From positions 930,001 to 994,000 of the forward strand of contig NC_051117.1 of NCBI RefSeq assembly GCF_014839805.1: a stretch of DNA of 64,000 nt, read 5' to 3'. Shown piece after piece: positions 45,595-56,937 of the stretch. Every line of letters starts with the position of its first letter. Position 1 is the stretch's first letter. Below the pieces are notes generated by a model that did no database searches, was not told the DNA's origin, and saw nothing but the letters and a program-made list of their open reading frames with translations. This stretch comes from Manduca sexta (taxonomy: Eukaryota > Arthropoda > Insecta > Lepidoptera > Sphingidae). The translations under genes and the position numbers were made by a program.

Positions 45595-47584
45595 CTGTAG
45601 AAGTAGGTATCAGTGAGCGACCAACATGCGCCAGATTTATATTAAAATACATAAGGTTAGCTCAGCGAAATTTTAACATGTTTTAGGATAAAATAGAACA
45701 TATTATGCTAAAAATTAGTGCAATGGATTGTCCTACTAATTCTCAATAAAACTGATCTCGGGTTTGTAAAACACTAAATATAATGTATATTTTTGAAATT
45801 TATTTATATTCAAGGTCATTTTGACATTGTTACTAAATGAAACCACTTAGTATTCTCTACCTCTGCTAACTTCGTGCCAAAAATTATTCATGAATTACGG
45901 TTTTTTTCGCCAAAAATCCCAGTGGTAGTTTTCTCTCAGAGTTCTCGGTCATTTTGTAGTTTAGTGCGTATATGGCGTGTTAATGAGCGTTTTTCTGACT
46001 GAAAGTGTGACGTTGCCGTTGCGACGAATTCTCTTATAGTAGTGGCATTAATGTGCGTATTTTTTTTTGTTATTATTTATTTTGCTCGAAATATACACTT
46101 TTTTATTTTACATCTACGGTTAGAGAGACGTAATAATATCAGCCCTGTATTATATACTGTCCCACTGTTGGGCACGGGCTTCTTCTACTACTGAGAGGGA
46201 TTAGGCCTTAGTCCACCACGCTGGCCTAGTGCAGATTGGATAGTGTGACTTATTTTATTGTTATTTTCAAAAAGACAGGGAAGTGGTTTCATTAATAAAA
46301 GAATATCAAGAAGCTTGTACATAGGTGACACCATAACATTAATTAACAGTACTAAAGCGGTGTTATGGTGTTATATAAAGTCGGTATTAAACAATTGGTG
46401 TTAATACACTTGGTCTATACACCTGTCGGCCACTTTTGGGCATTCCTGCAGGACTCTAGAAAGTATATCCATTTTCTCGGAAATAAGCCATCACTTGGCA
46501 CACAAGGGCGCAAACCACACATTTGTCCGTGATACTCGAAGGTGGATCAGCAGGTGGCAAAGGAAAATCACCACTGAGTACTATAAACTAAACGAAATAT
46601 TTATATCGTTGACGCTATTTTGTTTTGTATTAGTACAAGTTGAGTATGTTGGTGTGCCGCTTTACAAAGGTATTTGAAACAGTTCCAAGCATTAACATCT
46701 ATTTATTTATTGAATGAAACATTAACAGTTTATAGACTAAACATGGTTCACTTAAATTACAGAATTATGGATGAGTCTACTCACTAATTGCAGGTGTGGA
46801 GTAGCAGTTATTTAAAAAAAAAACAATTAAATTAAAATCCAATAATCTATGGTACGAAAGACCTAACAAGTGCGAGTTGCTTGAGCACTGAAGGTTCCGT
46901 ACGAATTTGTAGATAAGATCTATATAACATATTTACGATTTCAGATTTTTCCTTTACATGTTGTAAGACATTACTTCTTGCAAAATTTTATGATTCTAGG
47001 TCAACAAGAATTACAATATAGGTTTTGATTCCTTTATGAAATCGAAATTTGCGATAATTTGGAATATTAATAGTCAGCTGAAATTTTTATTTATTTACTT
47101 TTATTTTTTATTAATTTATACATATATTATAACACCATAACAGATAATACTAATGCGATGTTATACAGATTTAATCTTAACAATTGATTTCAATACATCT
47201 ATGAGCCATTTCTGTGAATTCTGACAGGTTACATATAAATATATCCAAGCTCTGCGATATAGTATTAAGCAATTGTATGGCTCGTGACAAGGGCGCAAAC
47301 CGTAGTACATTTGTTCATAAATCATAGACCCGATATAAATTTCAACTTGATACTACGCGTTCCTAAAAAAAGGGTTTTGACAGACAGACGGACTTCAAAG
47401 TGATCCTATAACGGTTCTTTTTGGAAACCGAATCCTAAAAACTAGGGAAATTGCAGTAAAAAGAATAATTAAATGATGCAAATTAGCAAAAACATTTACC
47501 CGATTATATCACCCATTATCATAATCGACTATTTGTCTATAAATACTGTCATTGAGAAGATAATTGTCCGTAATTATACTTTAC
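45595..47584. other. AT-rich DNA with a SINE B fragment
   Basis: Only the inverted SINE B 3' end at 46138-46240 is recognisable. The 60-codon frame at 46495-46677 has no domain. Confidence 0.45.
46138..46240 (-). repeat. SINE family B 3' end, inverted
   Basis: 'atcagccctgtattatatactgtcccactgttgggcacggg', 'tactgagagggattaggccttagtccaccacgctggcctagtgc' is the reverse complement of the family's last ~100 bp. Confidence 0.7.
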
Positions 47585-47735
47585 CTGAAGCGGCGATAGC
47601 CTAGTTGGTTGTGGAATGGACCGCCGCGCCGAGGCGAATGTCCACAGGTTCAAACCCAAAGACACCTCTGACTTTTCTAAAATGATGTGTAGTTATGAAT
47701 TATCGCTTACTTTAACAGTGAAAACATCTGGGATA
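47585..47735 (+). repeat. SINE family B, 5' part
   Basis: Keeps a clear tRNA-like head: A-box-like TAGCCTAGTTGG and B-box-like AGGTTCAAACCC, followed by 'gacacctctgacttttctaaaa'. The 3' half is missing, and it is cut by the family R repeat that follows. Confidence 0.65.
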
Positions 47736-47736
47736 T

Positions 47737-48018
47737 ATCTATACATATTATAAAACAAAGTCCCCAAAGGTGTCTGTCTGTATGTTTTCGCTATTTCAAA
47801 ATCTACTGAATGGATTTTTGTTTGGTTTTTATTAAAAGATAGTCCAATTCTTGAGGAAGGTTTAGCTTAATAGTACATTACCGTTTTATGTAAATTGACC
47901 GCAATATATTGATTACTGTTGAAGAGGTCGCGTGATTGTATAAAACCTCGTGGGGATTTACGCGGGAAATCTTATACACACTGTTTTCCGCGCGGGCGCA
48001 GCCACAGGCACAACTAGT
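47737..48018. repeat. Interspersed repeat, family R
   Basis: Holds 'tattataaaacaaagtccccaaagg..gtctgtctgtatgttttcgc', 'aaaatctactgaatggattttt', 'ttgaggaaggttta' and the end 'cgcgcgggcgcagccacaggcacaactagtagt'. Confidence 0.6.
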
Positions 48019-48100
48019 AGTAAATATAAAAAGATCACATTAAAGACAGTTATTATATAATGTTAATGTTGTAAGGGCCTTTTTGAACGTTGTGTACATC

Positions 48101-48183
48101 ATGGCAAAAGAAGCCAAAAAAGTAGCCGAATTGAACGAAAGGCTACCACGAGATAGCATTGTAAGCGCAAGAATTTTTCAAGG
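48101..48183 (+). CDS. Candidate first exon, unrecognised
   Basis: ATG at 48101 reads MAKEAKKVAELNERLPRDS, then IVSARIFQ, up to a strong donor CAAGG|GTAAGC at 48183/48184. Codon choice looks coding-like and the peptide is helical and charged. Without a partner exon the call stays weak; reading on, the frame stops at TAA in the donor. Confidence 0.25.
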
Positions 48184-48284
48184 GTAAGCAAAGACTGTTG
48201 ATTGACAGAAATGTTGATTGATGACTGTAGATCACCCTGCCTACCCCCTAGTGGTTGTGTTATCGCTGTGATGTGGACGAAATT

Positions 48285-48520
48285 GATATTGAAATAAAAT
48301 TATTTTACGAACGTTATCGCTGTTTTATGTTATTATTTTCTCCCGTTTCGAAGACTACAGCCATCTTGGTCACGGGTCGGAGTTTTATTTATGTCATTCG
48401 CGTTAACCTAATAAATCATTTAAATTAAACTCTTTTTCAGATTTTATCACGGTTTTAACTATTTTAGTTTTCTCCCAACGTTTGGAAGACTTTGCAGCCT
48501 TCATGGTCACGGGGGGGACT
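48285..48520 (+). repeat. Interspersed repeat, family K, two tandem pieces
   Basis: Piece one: 'ttttctcccgtttcgaagactacagccatcttggtcacggg'. Piece two: 'gattttatcacggttttaactattttagttttctcccaacgtttggaagactttgcagccttcatggtcacggg'. The same block occurs at 59955-60140, 62880-63000 and in part at 38234. Confidence 0.65.
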
Positions 48521-48639
48521 AAGGTGACACCTTAGTCAGTTTAATTTTAATATCTAACATACGCGTATACACAATAAATCATTATGAAATCAATGATAGT
48601 ATAATTTGTATATTATGTATGTTAGGTATCGTTTGTTTT

Positions 48640-48920
48640 TCGGGGGCTCGTCGGCGGGCTGCAGGGGGCTGACCGTCCATAGTGTACATCGTGCGTTTTT
48701 GCACATTCGGTTCATTCCGGGATGGACGCCAGCGTGGACTGTAAGCCTTATGCTGCCATTGACGCCGAGAGCGTCCTTCGGTGCGCCGGGCTTCTTAGCC
48801 ACCCCCCGCCTCCCATCCCGTGCAGGAACGGCTGCGGACGAAGACTTGACACTTCCGTCGGAGGAAGCCCGCGGCCGTCCCGAAGAGGGCCACGTTTTAG
48901 ATATTGTTTTTTAGCTAGCC
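48640..48920 (+). other. GC-rich block of unknown origin, possible exon
   Basis: About 280 bp of clearly higher GC in AT-rich DNA. A good acceptor (CCCATCCCGTGCAG, ending 48826) precedes a short open frame that reads TAADEDLTLPSEEARG.. to DIVF and stop, acidic and coding-like, so it may be a terminal exon. Overlapping frames on both strands are open because of composition. It could instead be a decayed retroelement segment. No domain recognised. Confidence 0.25.
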
Positions 48921-49907
48921 ACATGGCATTAGAACCCACATGTTATAACTTGGTCATCAATCATCGTAAGCTTCCTTTCTTCTAATCCATCAGAGCACTG
49001 ACGCTATCTGTTATCAATTACAATATACCTGGATTAATGTGATTAAAAAATGTTAATTTATTTTAATTAGTGTCATAAATGTGCCCGATTATAATATTAT
49101 TTGTCACTGATTAGAATATCCTAGACAATCCGGATAATATATACTTAAATCGTCAATTATTGTAATTGACTATTAGAATAATAATTTTCTTCCAAGTGTA
49201 TATTTTTATTGCTTTAAATGATGAGAATGCCGTTCGCCTGGTGGTAAGCGATACGACCGTTCACAAGCACTAGAAACACCATCCAGTACTTCGAATTACA
49301 AAGTACTACTGCGCTCGCCATCCTGAGGCATGAGATGTTAAGTCTTATTACGTCCAGTAAAGTTAAGTCTTATTATGCTCTGTTGGTTATATAGAGCGTA
49401 ATATTACATGGACCGAAATTTATAGAAAATATTTATTTTTAGGAACACAATGACAAATTTTTGCACGGCGTAGGTGCGAACCAAAGAGCGAGAGAGAGTG
49501 TTGCCAGTAAAACAAAACAGGATGACAATGCAATAGCGGTTTACAAATTCGAAATCAAACTTTACTCTAGGTGCAAAGTTCATACGTTGAAAGCTTACTC
49601 TAGACCAAGGCAAACCCAGTAGTTCATATTGTCAATATATTTTGTAAAATGCGGTTAGAAGAATCTCTTAGAAAATAAAAAGAATTAACAATATATAAGT
49701 TTTTATGAAGATGACAAGCGAGACAGTGAGTGATCTGTTGATAAGTGATCATCGTCGCCCATGAAGAACCACAATTATCGATACAAATTAGCCAGATTTA
49801 TTAAAACGATTTTTAATACACTCGATGAGGCAATGTGACACGTATTTCAATTTGCTAATACCTAAACTGTTTAGTATTAGTGTATCTAGTCCCAAAGCCT
49901 AGTAGTC
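48921..49907. other. AT-rich DNA with a family C repeat
   Basis: Only the family C copy at 49222-49375 is recognisable. Confidence 0.45.
49222..49375 (+). repeat. Interspersed repeat, family C
   Basis: 'gccgttcgcctggtggtaagcgatacgaccg', 'caccatccagtacttcgaattacaaagtact', 'gcgctcgccatcctgaggcatgagatgttaagtc'. Confidence 0.7.
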
Positions 49908-50060
49908 AATGGCGAAAGGTAAAATTTTTCGAAAGAGAACCCTCCATGATATAGTATTAATAATATGCATAAATGTGTTGTGCAATGTTCTAATGATAAT
50001 TAGATTTTACATGTTACGAATGGGAAGCTTAGGAATCGAGTTATATGCACCTTTCGCCAT
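49908..50060. mobile_element. Family F element bounded by 11 bp inverted repeats
   Basis: TGGCGAAAGGT at 49909-49919 is the exact complement of ACCTTTCGCCA near 50050-50060. The interior, read in reverse, matches family F ('ataactcgattcctaagcttccc', 'catta.aacattg', 'atgcatattatt'). The ORF at 49909-50133 runs through this element and is not a gene. Confidence 0.55.
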
Positions 50061-50257
50061 TCGTATAACCCATCTTTACACCGATGCATTTCTGCTTCCT
50101 CCTACTCTAAAAGGTACAGAAAGGTCTTTTTAACGTTTCGTTCGTCAAAACGAACCTTTATTACCACTTTGTTGGCTATCTTTCCGTCTGTGAAGATAAT
50201 TTTTCTCAGAAACGCGTCTCTTCGCGTTACACTTTACACTTAACACCTTGTAATTTA

Positions 50258-50598
50258 TATCAAATATTGGAGTCTACGGTCTCCTAACCGGGTATGGAAT
50301 GGACTGCCGAGACGAATGTACGCAGGTTTAAAACCCAAGGGCACACACCTCTGACTTTTCTAAAAAATATGTATGTATTCTTTGTGAATTATCGCTTGCT
50401 TTAACGGCGAAGGAAAACTTCGTGAGGAAACTTGCATACCTGAGAAGCTCTCTATAGGAATTTTGAGGGTATTTGAAGTCTACCAATCTGCACTAGGCCA
50501 GCGTGATGGACTAAGGCCTAATCCCCCTCAATAGTAAAGGAGGCCCGTGCCTAATAGTGGGACAGTATATATAATACAAGGCGGATAGTATTATTATA
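50258..50598 (+). repeat. SINE family B, full length
   Basis: Head CGGTCTCCTAACCGGGTATGG, B-box-like AGGTTTAAAACCC, then the body to 'agtgggacagtatatataatacaaggcggatagtattatta'. Diverged at many sites from the copies at 54550 and 58431. Confidence 0.75.
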
Positions 50599-50599
50599 T

Positions 50600-51919
50600 A
50601 TTATATTAGCTTTTGCTCGCGGTTACGCGCGCGTGAAGAAGTTTTCCGGGATAAAAGTCCCGCTATTTATTTTCTCGGAATTAAAAGGAGCTTGTAACCT
50701 TCCCAGGGTCAACTATCTCTGTTCAGTAGATTTTAAGAAATGACTATTTTGGTCAGACATTGGCTTCCACATAAAAGGCTCTCGCGGACTTTTATTTAGA
50801 ACTATTTAAGACGACCAAATATAAATATACTTTAATAAAAAAAAGCCCGTTTGTACGGAACCTTTGGTGCGCGAATCCAACTCACACTCGTCCAGTTTTT
50901 TAAGCTTCAAGTCATAAATTCTACCACAACTAAAATAGGGCACATTTATTTATTTCTCACCTTGAATTGTTCATTATTGTGCTTGTCTCAACTAGGCGTT
51001 AGATCATCTAGGAATTAAAATAATAGTACGTACTTTACACTCATTTATTTCAACCATATATAACGTGACATCGAGTCTGTAAAGATGCAAAGGAAAATTC
51101 CCTTAAAAACCACGATGACGCGTGCATTATGAAATTTATCGTCTACTAGCTGACCCGACAGACGTTGTCCCGTCTTAACTATGAATTTGCAGCGCGCATT
51201 CTGTTATTTCAAACAATTGACAGTTATATAACATTCATATTTTCGTTAAGTTTTCTTAAATTTTCTAAGTTTCTTTCATAAGAACCTTCTCCTGACAATG
51301 ACAAACACAACAAAATAAAAATAGTCAAATCGGTCCAGCCGTTCACGCGTGATGGCGTGACCAAGGGAAATAGGGATTCATTTTTATATATATAGACTAG
51401 CTTTTACTTGCCACTCCGCCCGCGTGAAATAGCTTTTTCGGGATAAAAGTGCCGCTTTATATTTCCCAGGATAAAATGTACTAGTACATACAACACAATT
51501 TTTAACATGTGATTCTGACATTTAAGGGCCTCTATCGAATTGGAGACCATGGGCAGATGGTAAACGTGTACGTAGAATAAATCCAGGCCTGGGCGTAGAC
51601 TAATTTTTAACTTTGACGTCACAATTTGTATAACACTATTTATTTATTTAATTGTTTTGGGGTAAATTCCATAATTTACGTTTCAAGTATCTGACGGTGT
51701 TGCCAACTTAGTGGATTTACCACTAAAATTGGTGGTTTTAACGTATTGGATTTAGTGGCTGATGGTTTTGTTAGTGAATTAGTTTATAACAGTTATTTGA
51801 CGAAGAGATGAACCCAATATAACTATAGTCGCAATTGCCTGCAACAAATAATGGTAGAAGCGAGATCCTAAAAAACGCCGAAAGATATCTATTTAAGGCG
51901 TCCAAAAAAGCCCAAAATA
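50600..51919. other. Family R repeats and unassigned DNA
   Basis: Family R pieces at about 50605-50780 ('cgcgcgtgaagaagttttccgggataaaagt'), 51145-51400 ('agctgacccgacagacgttgtc', 'gtcaaatcggtccagccgttcacgcgtgatg') and 51400-51480. The ORF at 51404-51622 overlaps these. No gene recognised. Confidence 0.5.
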
Positions 51920-52000
51920 AAGCAGACCGGGCTCTGTGACGTACCTTGGGAGAGGCCTAAGTCCAGCTGTGGACTGCAACGATCTGATGATGATGATGAA
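51920..52000 (+). pseudogene. RTE-like LINE C-terminal remnant
   Basis: Translation reads ADRAL-stop-RTLGEA-stop-VQLWTATI-stop, matching the 'W+SLGEAYVQQWT' end of RTE-like LINE ORFs, with two internal stops and then a (GAT)n tail (GATGATGATGATGA). A dead, truncated copy. Confidence 0.65.
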
Positions 52001-52449
52001 AAAAGTCCGCCGGAAATATCAGACTGGCTTCTAGTGATTTAAAACATTATAGATGGTTTGGCAAAAAATTGGTAACACTGTGGTATTGTCTAAGCTTTAT
52101 CTCTGACGTCATAGTTCATACATAAACCATAGGTCTTATTACGTGAGCGTGGCAGATATGGACAATCCTCATTCGGGCGAAGTCCACAAATTTGGAAAAG
52201 CTTGACATTATGACGCACATTTAAATCCGTAAGTAATTAAATGAGTATTACATGGTTATTAATTTATCGTATAGATTATTCGTGGTGCATTTTTAAGCAT
52301 TTAAGCTGGTATTTAATTTAATGTAGTGTTAACACGAATATAACTCATGATTATCCAATTTTGGGATAATACGCACGTTGGAAAACAAACCGATTATTTG
52401 TTTGATGGTGATTTATTTAATTACTTTACACGTTATCTTACCTAATCTA
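52001..52449. other. Unassigned AT-rich DNA
   Basis: No gene or repeat recognised. Confidence 0.35.
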
Positions 52450-53060
52450 TAATATTATATAAAGCTGAAGAGTTTATTTGTTTGTTTGTTTGATCGCGCT
52501 TATCTCAGGAATTACTGGTTCGAATTGGAAAATTATTTTAGTATCCGATTACCCATTTATCGAGGAAGGCTTTAGACTATACAATATATAAAGCTAAAGA
52601 ATTTTTTACTTTTTTTTGTTTATTTGAACGCGATAATCTCATGTAATACGCGTTTGAATTGAAAAAATGTTTTAGTGTTGTAAAGCACATTTATCGAGGA
52701 AGGCTTTAGACTATATCACGGTATGACCAATAGCAGAACGTCAATGAAAAGTGTTGCATAAACTGAGATATTTTTTTTGAGAGCTTCTGTTGTGTGCGAT
52801 GCGTAAACGGTTAAAGTTACGCAACAAACATGTACGACAAAATTATTCCTTTTAAAAGGTTCTAAAAAATATATTATTTAACAAAGTCCCGCGCCGCATC
52901 CGTCTGCCTGTCTGAACGCGATATACTCAAAAACTACCCAACGAATTTCGATGAAATTTGGTATGGAGATAGTTTGAGACCCTGGGAAGGACATAGGCTA
53001 CTTTCTATCCCGGAATACTCGTTCACGCGGGCGAAGCCGAGAGCGATCGTAATAAAGTTC
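52450..53060. repeat. Family R repeats, two to three copies
   Basis: 52455-52740 has paired units with 'tatataaagctgaagag', 'gcttatctcaggaattactgg' and 'tatcgaggaaggctttagactata' repeated twice. 52885-53060 is the cleanest copy: 'gatgaaatttggtatggagatagtttgagaccctgggaaggacataggctactttctatcccgg', 'cacgcgggcgaagccgagagcg'. Confidence 0.65.
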
Positions 53061-53209
53061 AATTATTTCTAACAAGAGCAAGGTAAGACTAAAAAATCCA
53101 AACCATAGTCTATATGTGCGCCAAACATCTAAATCCGTTCAGATGTTTATAAATTTACTTCTAACGAACATAAAATTATTTTCATTTATTATTTTCGCTT
53201 TTATAATAT

Positions 53210-53610
53210 ACTAGCTTATGCTCGCGGCTTTGCTCACGTGAAGGAATTTTCCAGATTTTTTTTCCGAATTACTTGATATCTAGAAAGAAAGAAAAACGAT
53301 TTATTAATCATATTCGCAACATAAACACAATGTACCTTAATTTCAAAAAATATTAATTAAAAATCGCTGGTCGCGGCTGTGACCGGTAGGTGACCACTCA
53401 GCATAATGTGATTTTGTATGTTTGTATGTATCGTTATATTATGACCAAATTACAAAAAAATATTATAAAATGTGTTATTCTAATGTATAACCAATATTAC
53501 TGTAAAGTTTCATCCAAATCCGTTCAGTAGTTTTTTCGTGAAAGAAGAACAAACATACATACATCCATCCTCACAAACTTTCGCATTTATAATATTAGTA
53601 GGATTAATTA
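53210..53610. repeat. Family R repeat
   Basis: 'tatactagcttatgctcgcggctttgctcacgtgaag' at one end and 'gtttcatccaaatccgttcagtag', 'aaacatacatacatccatcctcacaaactttcgcatttataatattagtaggat' at the other. Confidence 0.65.
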
Positions 53611-54209
53611 GGTTCAACTGGTATGGTAAAAAAAAGTTTACCCAGATATATTAACATATTCAATTCAACCATAAATATCAACATCCTCCAAAAACAAGCA
53701 GCAATTCATACGTCTATTATATTGAGCAGAGTGTTAGGAGACACGTTCTTCGTACACGGGGAACAACAGGGAGACTGAATTACCTCTTCCCTGAAGGTAT
53801 CAGGGCGGGTGGTCAATAAACCCGAGCAATAAACTCGAGAAAAAAAACTCTGAAAGTTGAAGTAGGATTATAAATATTTTAGTTACTTTTGATATAGATC
53901 GTTTATTACTTATCTGGTCATCTCAAGGATTATTCAGCAGGAAAGTGATAAAACCCTGCATGCGATAAATGTATTTTCCTCATTACAATTTACCTGATCA
54001 GCATAACAATGACAATGGACATGTCAGTAACATTGAAAGCGAAGAAATTCGCAACACATCTTATACTATTATATTTATATGTTTGAGAGGATATAAGTGC
54101 TTGTATTCCCTACTGGTACCTACTATTGTATTTTGTTAAGATAATAAATGGGTCTGACGATAAGGTATAATATCAAAAAAAAAAAGTTAAACCTGGATAT
54201 GAACACTCC
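53611..54209. other. Unassigned DNA
   Basis: No gene or known repeat recognised. A block at 53740-53850 ('tgttaggagacacgttcttcgtacacgggg') is slightly GC-richer. Confidence 0.35.
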
Positions 54210-54290
54210 TCTATTCCCTCTTAGTAGTAGAGGAGGCCCGTGCCCAACAGTGGGACAGTATACAGGGCAGATATTATTAGTATTATTATG
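54210..54290 (+). repeat. SINE family B 3' fragment
   Basis: 'ctcttagtagtagaggaggcccgtgcccaacagtgggacagtatacagggcagatattatta'. Confidence 0.7.
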
Positions 54291-54384
54291 AATACCTCTG
54301 AGGTAATTCTTGTGCGCTCGTTTGCCGCGGCCCTAGATACAGTTAAGTGTGTATATATACCTCTTGGTGCCAATTCACATTGAG

Positions 54385-54545
54385 AGCTATAAGGGCTCCC
54401 GAACATTTCCTACCATTCTCCTCGCCTCCCATCCTAAAAGGTTTCCTTGTCCTTCCCCCACACTTCCATCCCAACTATCTCCTCCCAACATTCCTCCAGG
54501 GCCCTGCAGTTGCTAAGCCGGGGGATTTTAGTATCCCATTCGCTT
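54385..54545 (-). repeat. Interspersed repeat, family E, inverted
   Basis: Its reverse complement aligns with 35885-36010: 'tcccccggcttagcaactgcagggccctggaggaatgttgggaggagata', 'taggatgggaggcgaggaga'. It directly abuts the SINE B at 54550, and the open frames there (54347, 54447) are repeat artefacts. Confidence 0.65.
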
Positions 54546-54549
54546 TTAT

Positions 54550-54862
54550 GCCATAGCCTAGTTGGTTGTGGTACGGACTGCCGAGACGAGTGTCCGCAGT
54601 TTCAAAACCCAAGGGCATACACCTCTGACTTTTTTAAAATTATGTGTGTATTCTTTGTGAATTATCGCTTGCTTTAACGGTGAAGGAAAGCATCGTGAGG
54701 AAACCTGTATGCCTGAGGAGTTCTCTATAGGAATTTCGAGGGTGTGTGAAGTTTCTACCAATCAGCACTAGGCCAGCGTGGTGGACTAAGACCTCATCCC
54801 TCTCAGTAGTAGAGGAGGCCCGTGCCCAACAGTGGGACAGTATATAATATAGGGTTGTTATT
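54550..54862 (+). repeat. SINE family B, full length
   Basis: Head CCATAGCCTAGTTGGTTGTGG, degraded B box (CAGTTTCAAAACCC), complete body and 3' end 'agtgggacagtatataatatagggttgttatta'. The A-box-like TAGCCTAGTTGG is intact. Confidence 0.78.
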
Positions 54863-55020
54863 AGTTCCATGCATACTCTAGTAATAAGAGAGAGGAATAC
54901 ATACCTATAGATAGCATATCGGCAAAACGCGTCCCGTTCGAAATAAACTTGTGGTTTCAGAAAGTTCTTCATGATAGTTTGGCGAAATCTTTCCAATAGT
55001 TTAGTCAATATTATATATAC

Positions 55021-55201
55021 AGGGCCCTTATTCTGTATGATAGTGTAAACGCGTAACGCGGCCGTGTCATGTTATCTCCGAGAAATGTGCATGGAATGGT
55101 ATTCTGTAAGTCAAATTTCTATAGTCCTAAACATGACGCGTTGTGTTACATGCTTGTTACGCACTGTTCAAATAACGTGCGGGATAGACAATAAGGCCCC
55201 A
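55021..55201 (+). mobile_element. MITE, 'GCCTTATTCT' palindromic family, copy 2
   Basis: GGGCCCTTATTCTGTATGATAG at the left mirrors CGGGATAGACAATAAGGCCCC at the right. It is colinear along its length with the reverse complement of 26347-26516 (shared ATAACGCGG / GTAACGCGG, GTGTCATGTT, TGGAATGGT, TTCTGTA blocks). 181 bp. Confidence 0.75.
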
Positions 55202-55735
55202 GATCAATTTGTCTTTCCGTTTTAAAATTAAACTACATATTTACTTCTTGAAAATTAAATTTTACAATAAGTTATTCGAACTGTAGATGTAAAATAATAA
55301 CTATTTATATCACCTTCAAAAACCACTAAAAATATATAATTTAACATTACCTATATACTGCTCACTAATTTTGGAGTCGGTGCCTAATAAAAATTAAACA
55401 TTGTTTTCGTACATGTGTTCATGTATTTATCTAGCTTAACTAGCAATTTTAATGACTAATGTTTGTCATAAATAAAAAAAAAACAACATTTTTCATTCTT
55501 AATGTCAGCAAAAACAATTTAAAATACACAATATCAATAAATCCATACTAAATTAGTCATTATCCTCAAACCAACGACTCGCGTGATCAGCATTATAATA
55601 CAACTGATGTTGTCTGGGCTGTCCCGAGATGTACAATTGAGTTTTAAAAATCCCCCTTTCTTACGTGTTAGTTTTGTGAAATTAACTCTTTGTTTTTAAT
55701 AAGTAATTGCTGTTACTTTTTTAGGGTTCTTTACC

Positions 55736-56073
55736 TTAAGGTGGTAGCTCAAGGTCCATTTTCATACATTTTGTTTCGGCTTTAATCTGGGTAACTAAAC
55801 AAGTATTGGCAAGTAAAGAATTTAAATTCACGTCTAGTTAGTGATTAGTTCTCGCAGTTGAAAGAAAAATGTAAAAATAATGAATAATCATGGATATTTC
55901 GGCCTTTAAAATTTAATATGACGAAATTTTAAAGGCAGAAATATCCATGATTATTATGAACTAATCACTAACTAGACGTGAATTTAAATTCTTTACTTGC
56001 CAATACTTGTTTAGTTACCCAGATTAAAGCCGAAACAAAATGTATGAAAATGGACCTTGAGGTATCGCCTTAA
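55736..56073. mobile_element. Foldback element with TTAA ends
   Basis: The left arm 55736-55914 and the right arm 55924-56073 are almost perfect complements around a 9 bp loop. From 'aaggtcc' inward the arms match nearly base for base over about 140 bp, except for roughly 29 extra bases in the left arm (CTCGCAGTTGAAAGAAAAAT region). Both ends are TTAA (TTAAGG / CCTTAA), suggesting a TTAA-targeting (piggyBac-type) parent. Non-coding. Confidence 0.85.
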
Positions 56074-56214
56074 ATGGAATCCTTATAGGATTACTTTGTT
56101 TTCCGTCTGTCCTTTTTTCAAGACCGTTTTGCTCAGGAAAGAGGTATCAAGTTGAAATTTAAAAAAGGTGTCAAAGTCTACGGTCTCTTCAGCTTTTCAT
56201 TGTATGATGTGACA

Positions 56215-56480
56215 AGCTTGCCGTTCGCCTTATGGTAAGCGATACGACCGCCCATAAACACCATCCAACATTTTGAATGACAAAGTATTGTTTGGTATTC
56301 CACTGCGCTCGCCGTCCTGAGACATGAGATGTTAAGTCTCATTATGTACAGTAGTTACACTGGCTACAATGTCCTTCAAACCGGAACACAACAGTAACTA
56401 CACACTGGTGCTTGGCGGCAAAAATAGACATTGCGGTGGTACCTACCCAGACGGACTGTCACATGTTAGGGACCTATCAC
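56215..56480 (+). repeat. Interspersed repeat, family C, longest copy
   Basis: Full family order from 'ttgccgttcgccttatggtaagcgatacgaccgcccataaacaccatccaac' to 'aatagacattgcggtggtacctacccagacggactg', matching 4575-4850. Confidence 0.7.
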
Positions 56481-56906
56481 CAGCTGTGAAAAATTCAAAC
56501 ATAAATTAATTCAATTAAACAATTCTAATCGTTGAGGTCTCATTTTCTCCCAGTGGTCGTTCTGAGCCAAGATTTGTACCTTGTTAGTGGGTTGCCCTCA
56601 GCATGGTCGCTTGATGTCCAAGGGTTGCGAGCGCCTAAAGCGCTCACTCACACTCACCGGTGTGTTTGTATAAGCCGGTCCATGTCAGGCTAATAAATGT
56701 ATAGTCAGATTTAATAAAGAAATATATCAGTTAAAGCGATTAAAGATATGACTGGTTATGAAAACAAAATGGATCAATTCCTATAGGGTACTTCATATTA
56801 TTTATGCGCATTCTTCATGTATCACTAAGCAGGCCCGGATCTTGAATTTTTTGGAGGCGGGGCAAAATCTGGTTAATGCCGCCGACCACCTATATTTTTA
56901 ACTTTG

Positions 56907-56937
<31 letters not shown>

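Noticed and set aside
49909..50133. 74-codon ORF as a membrane protein
   Set aside because: It runs through an inverted-repeat-bounded element matching family F and ends in flanking DNA.
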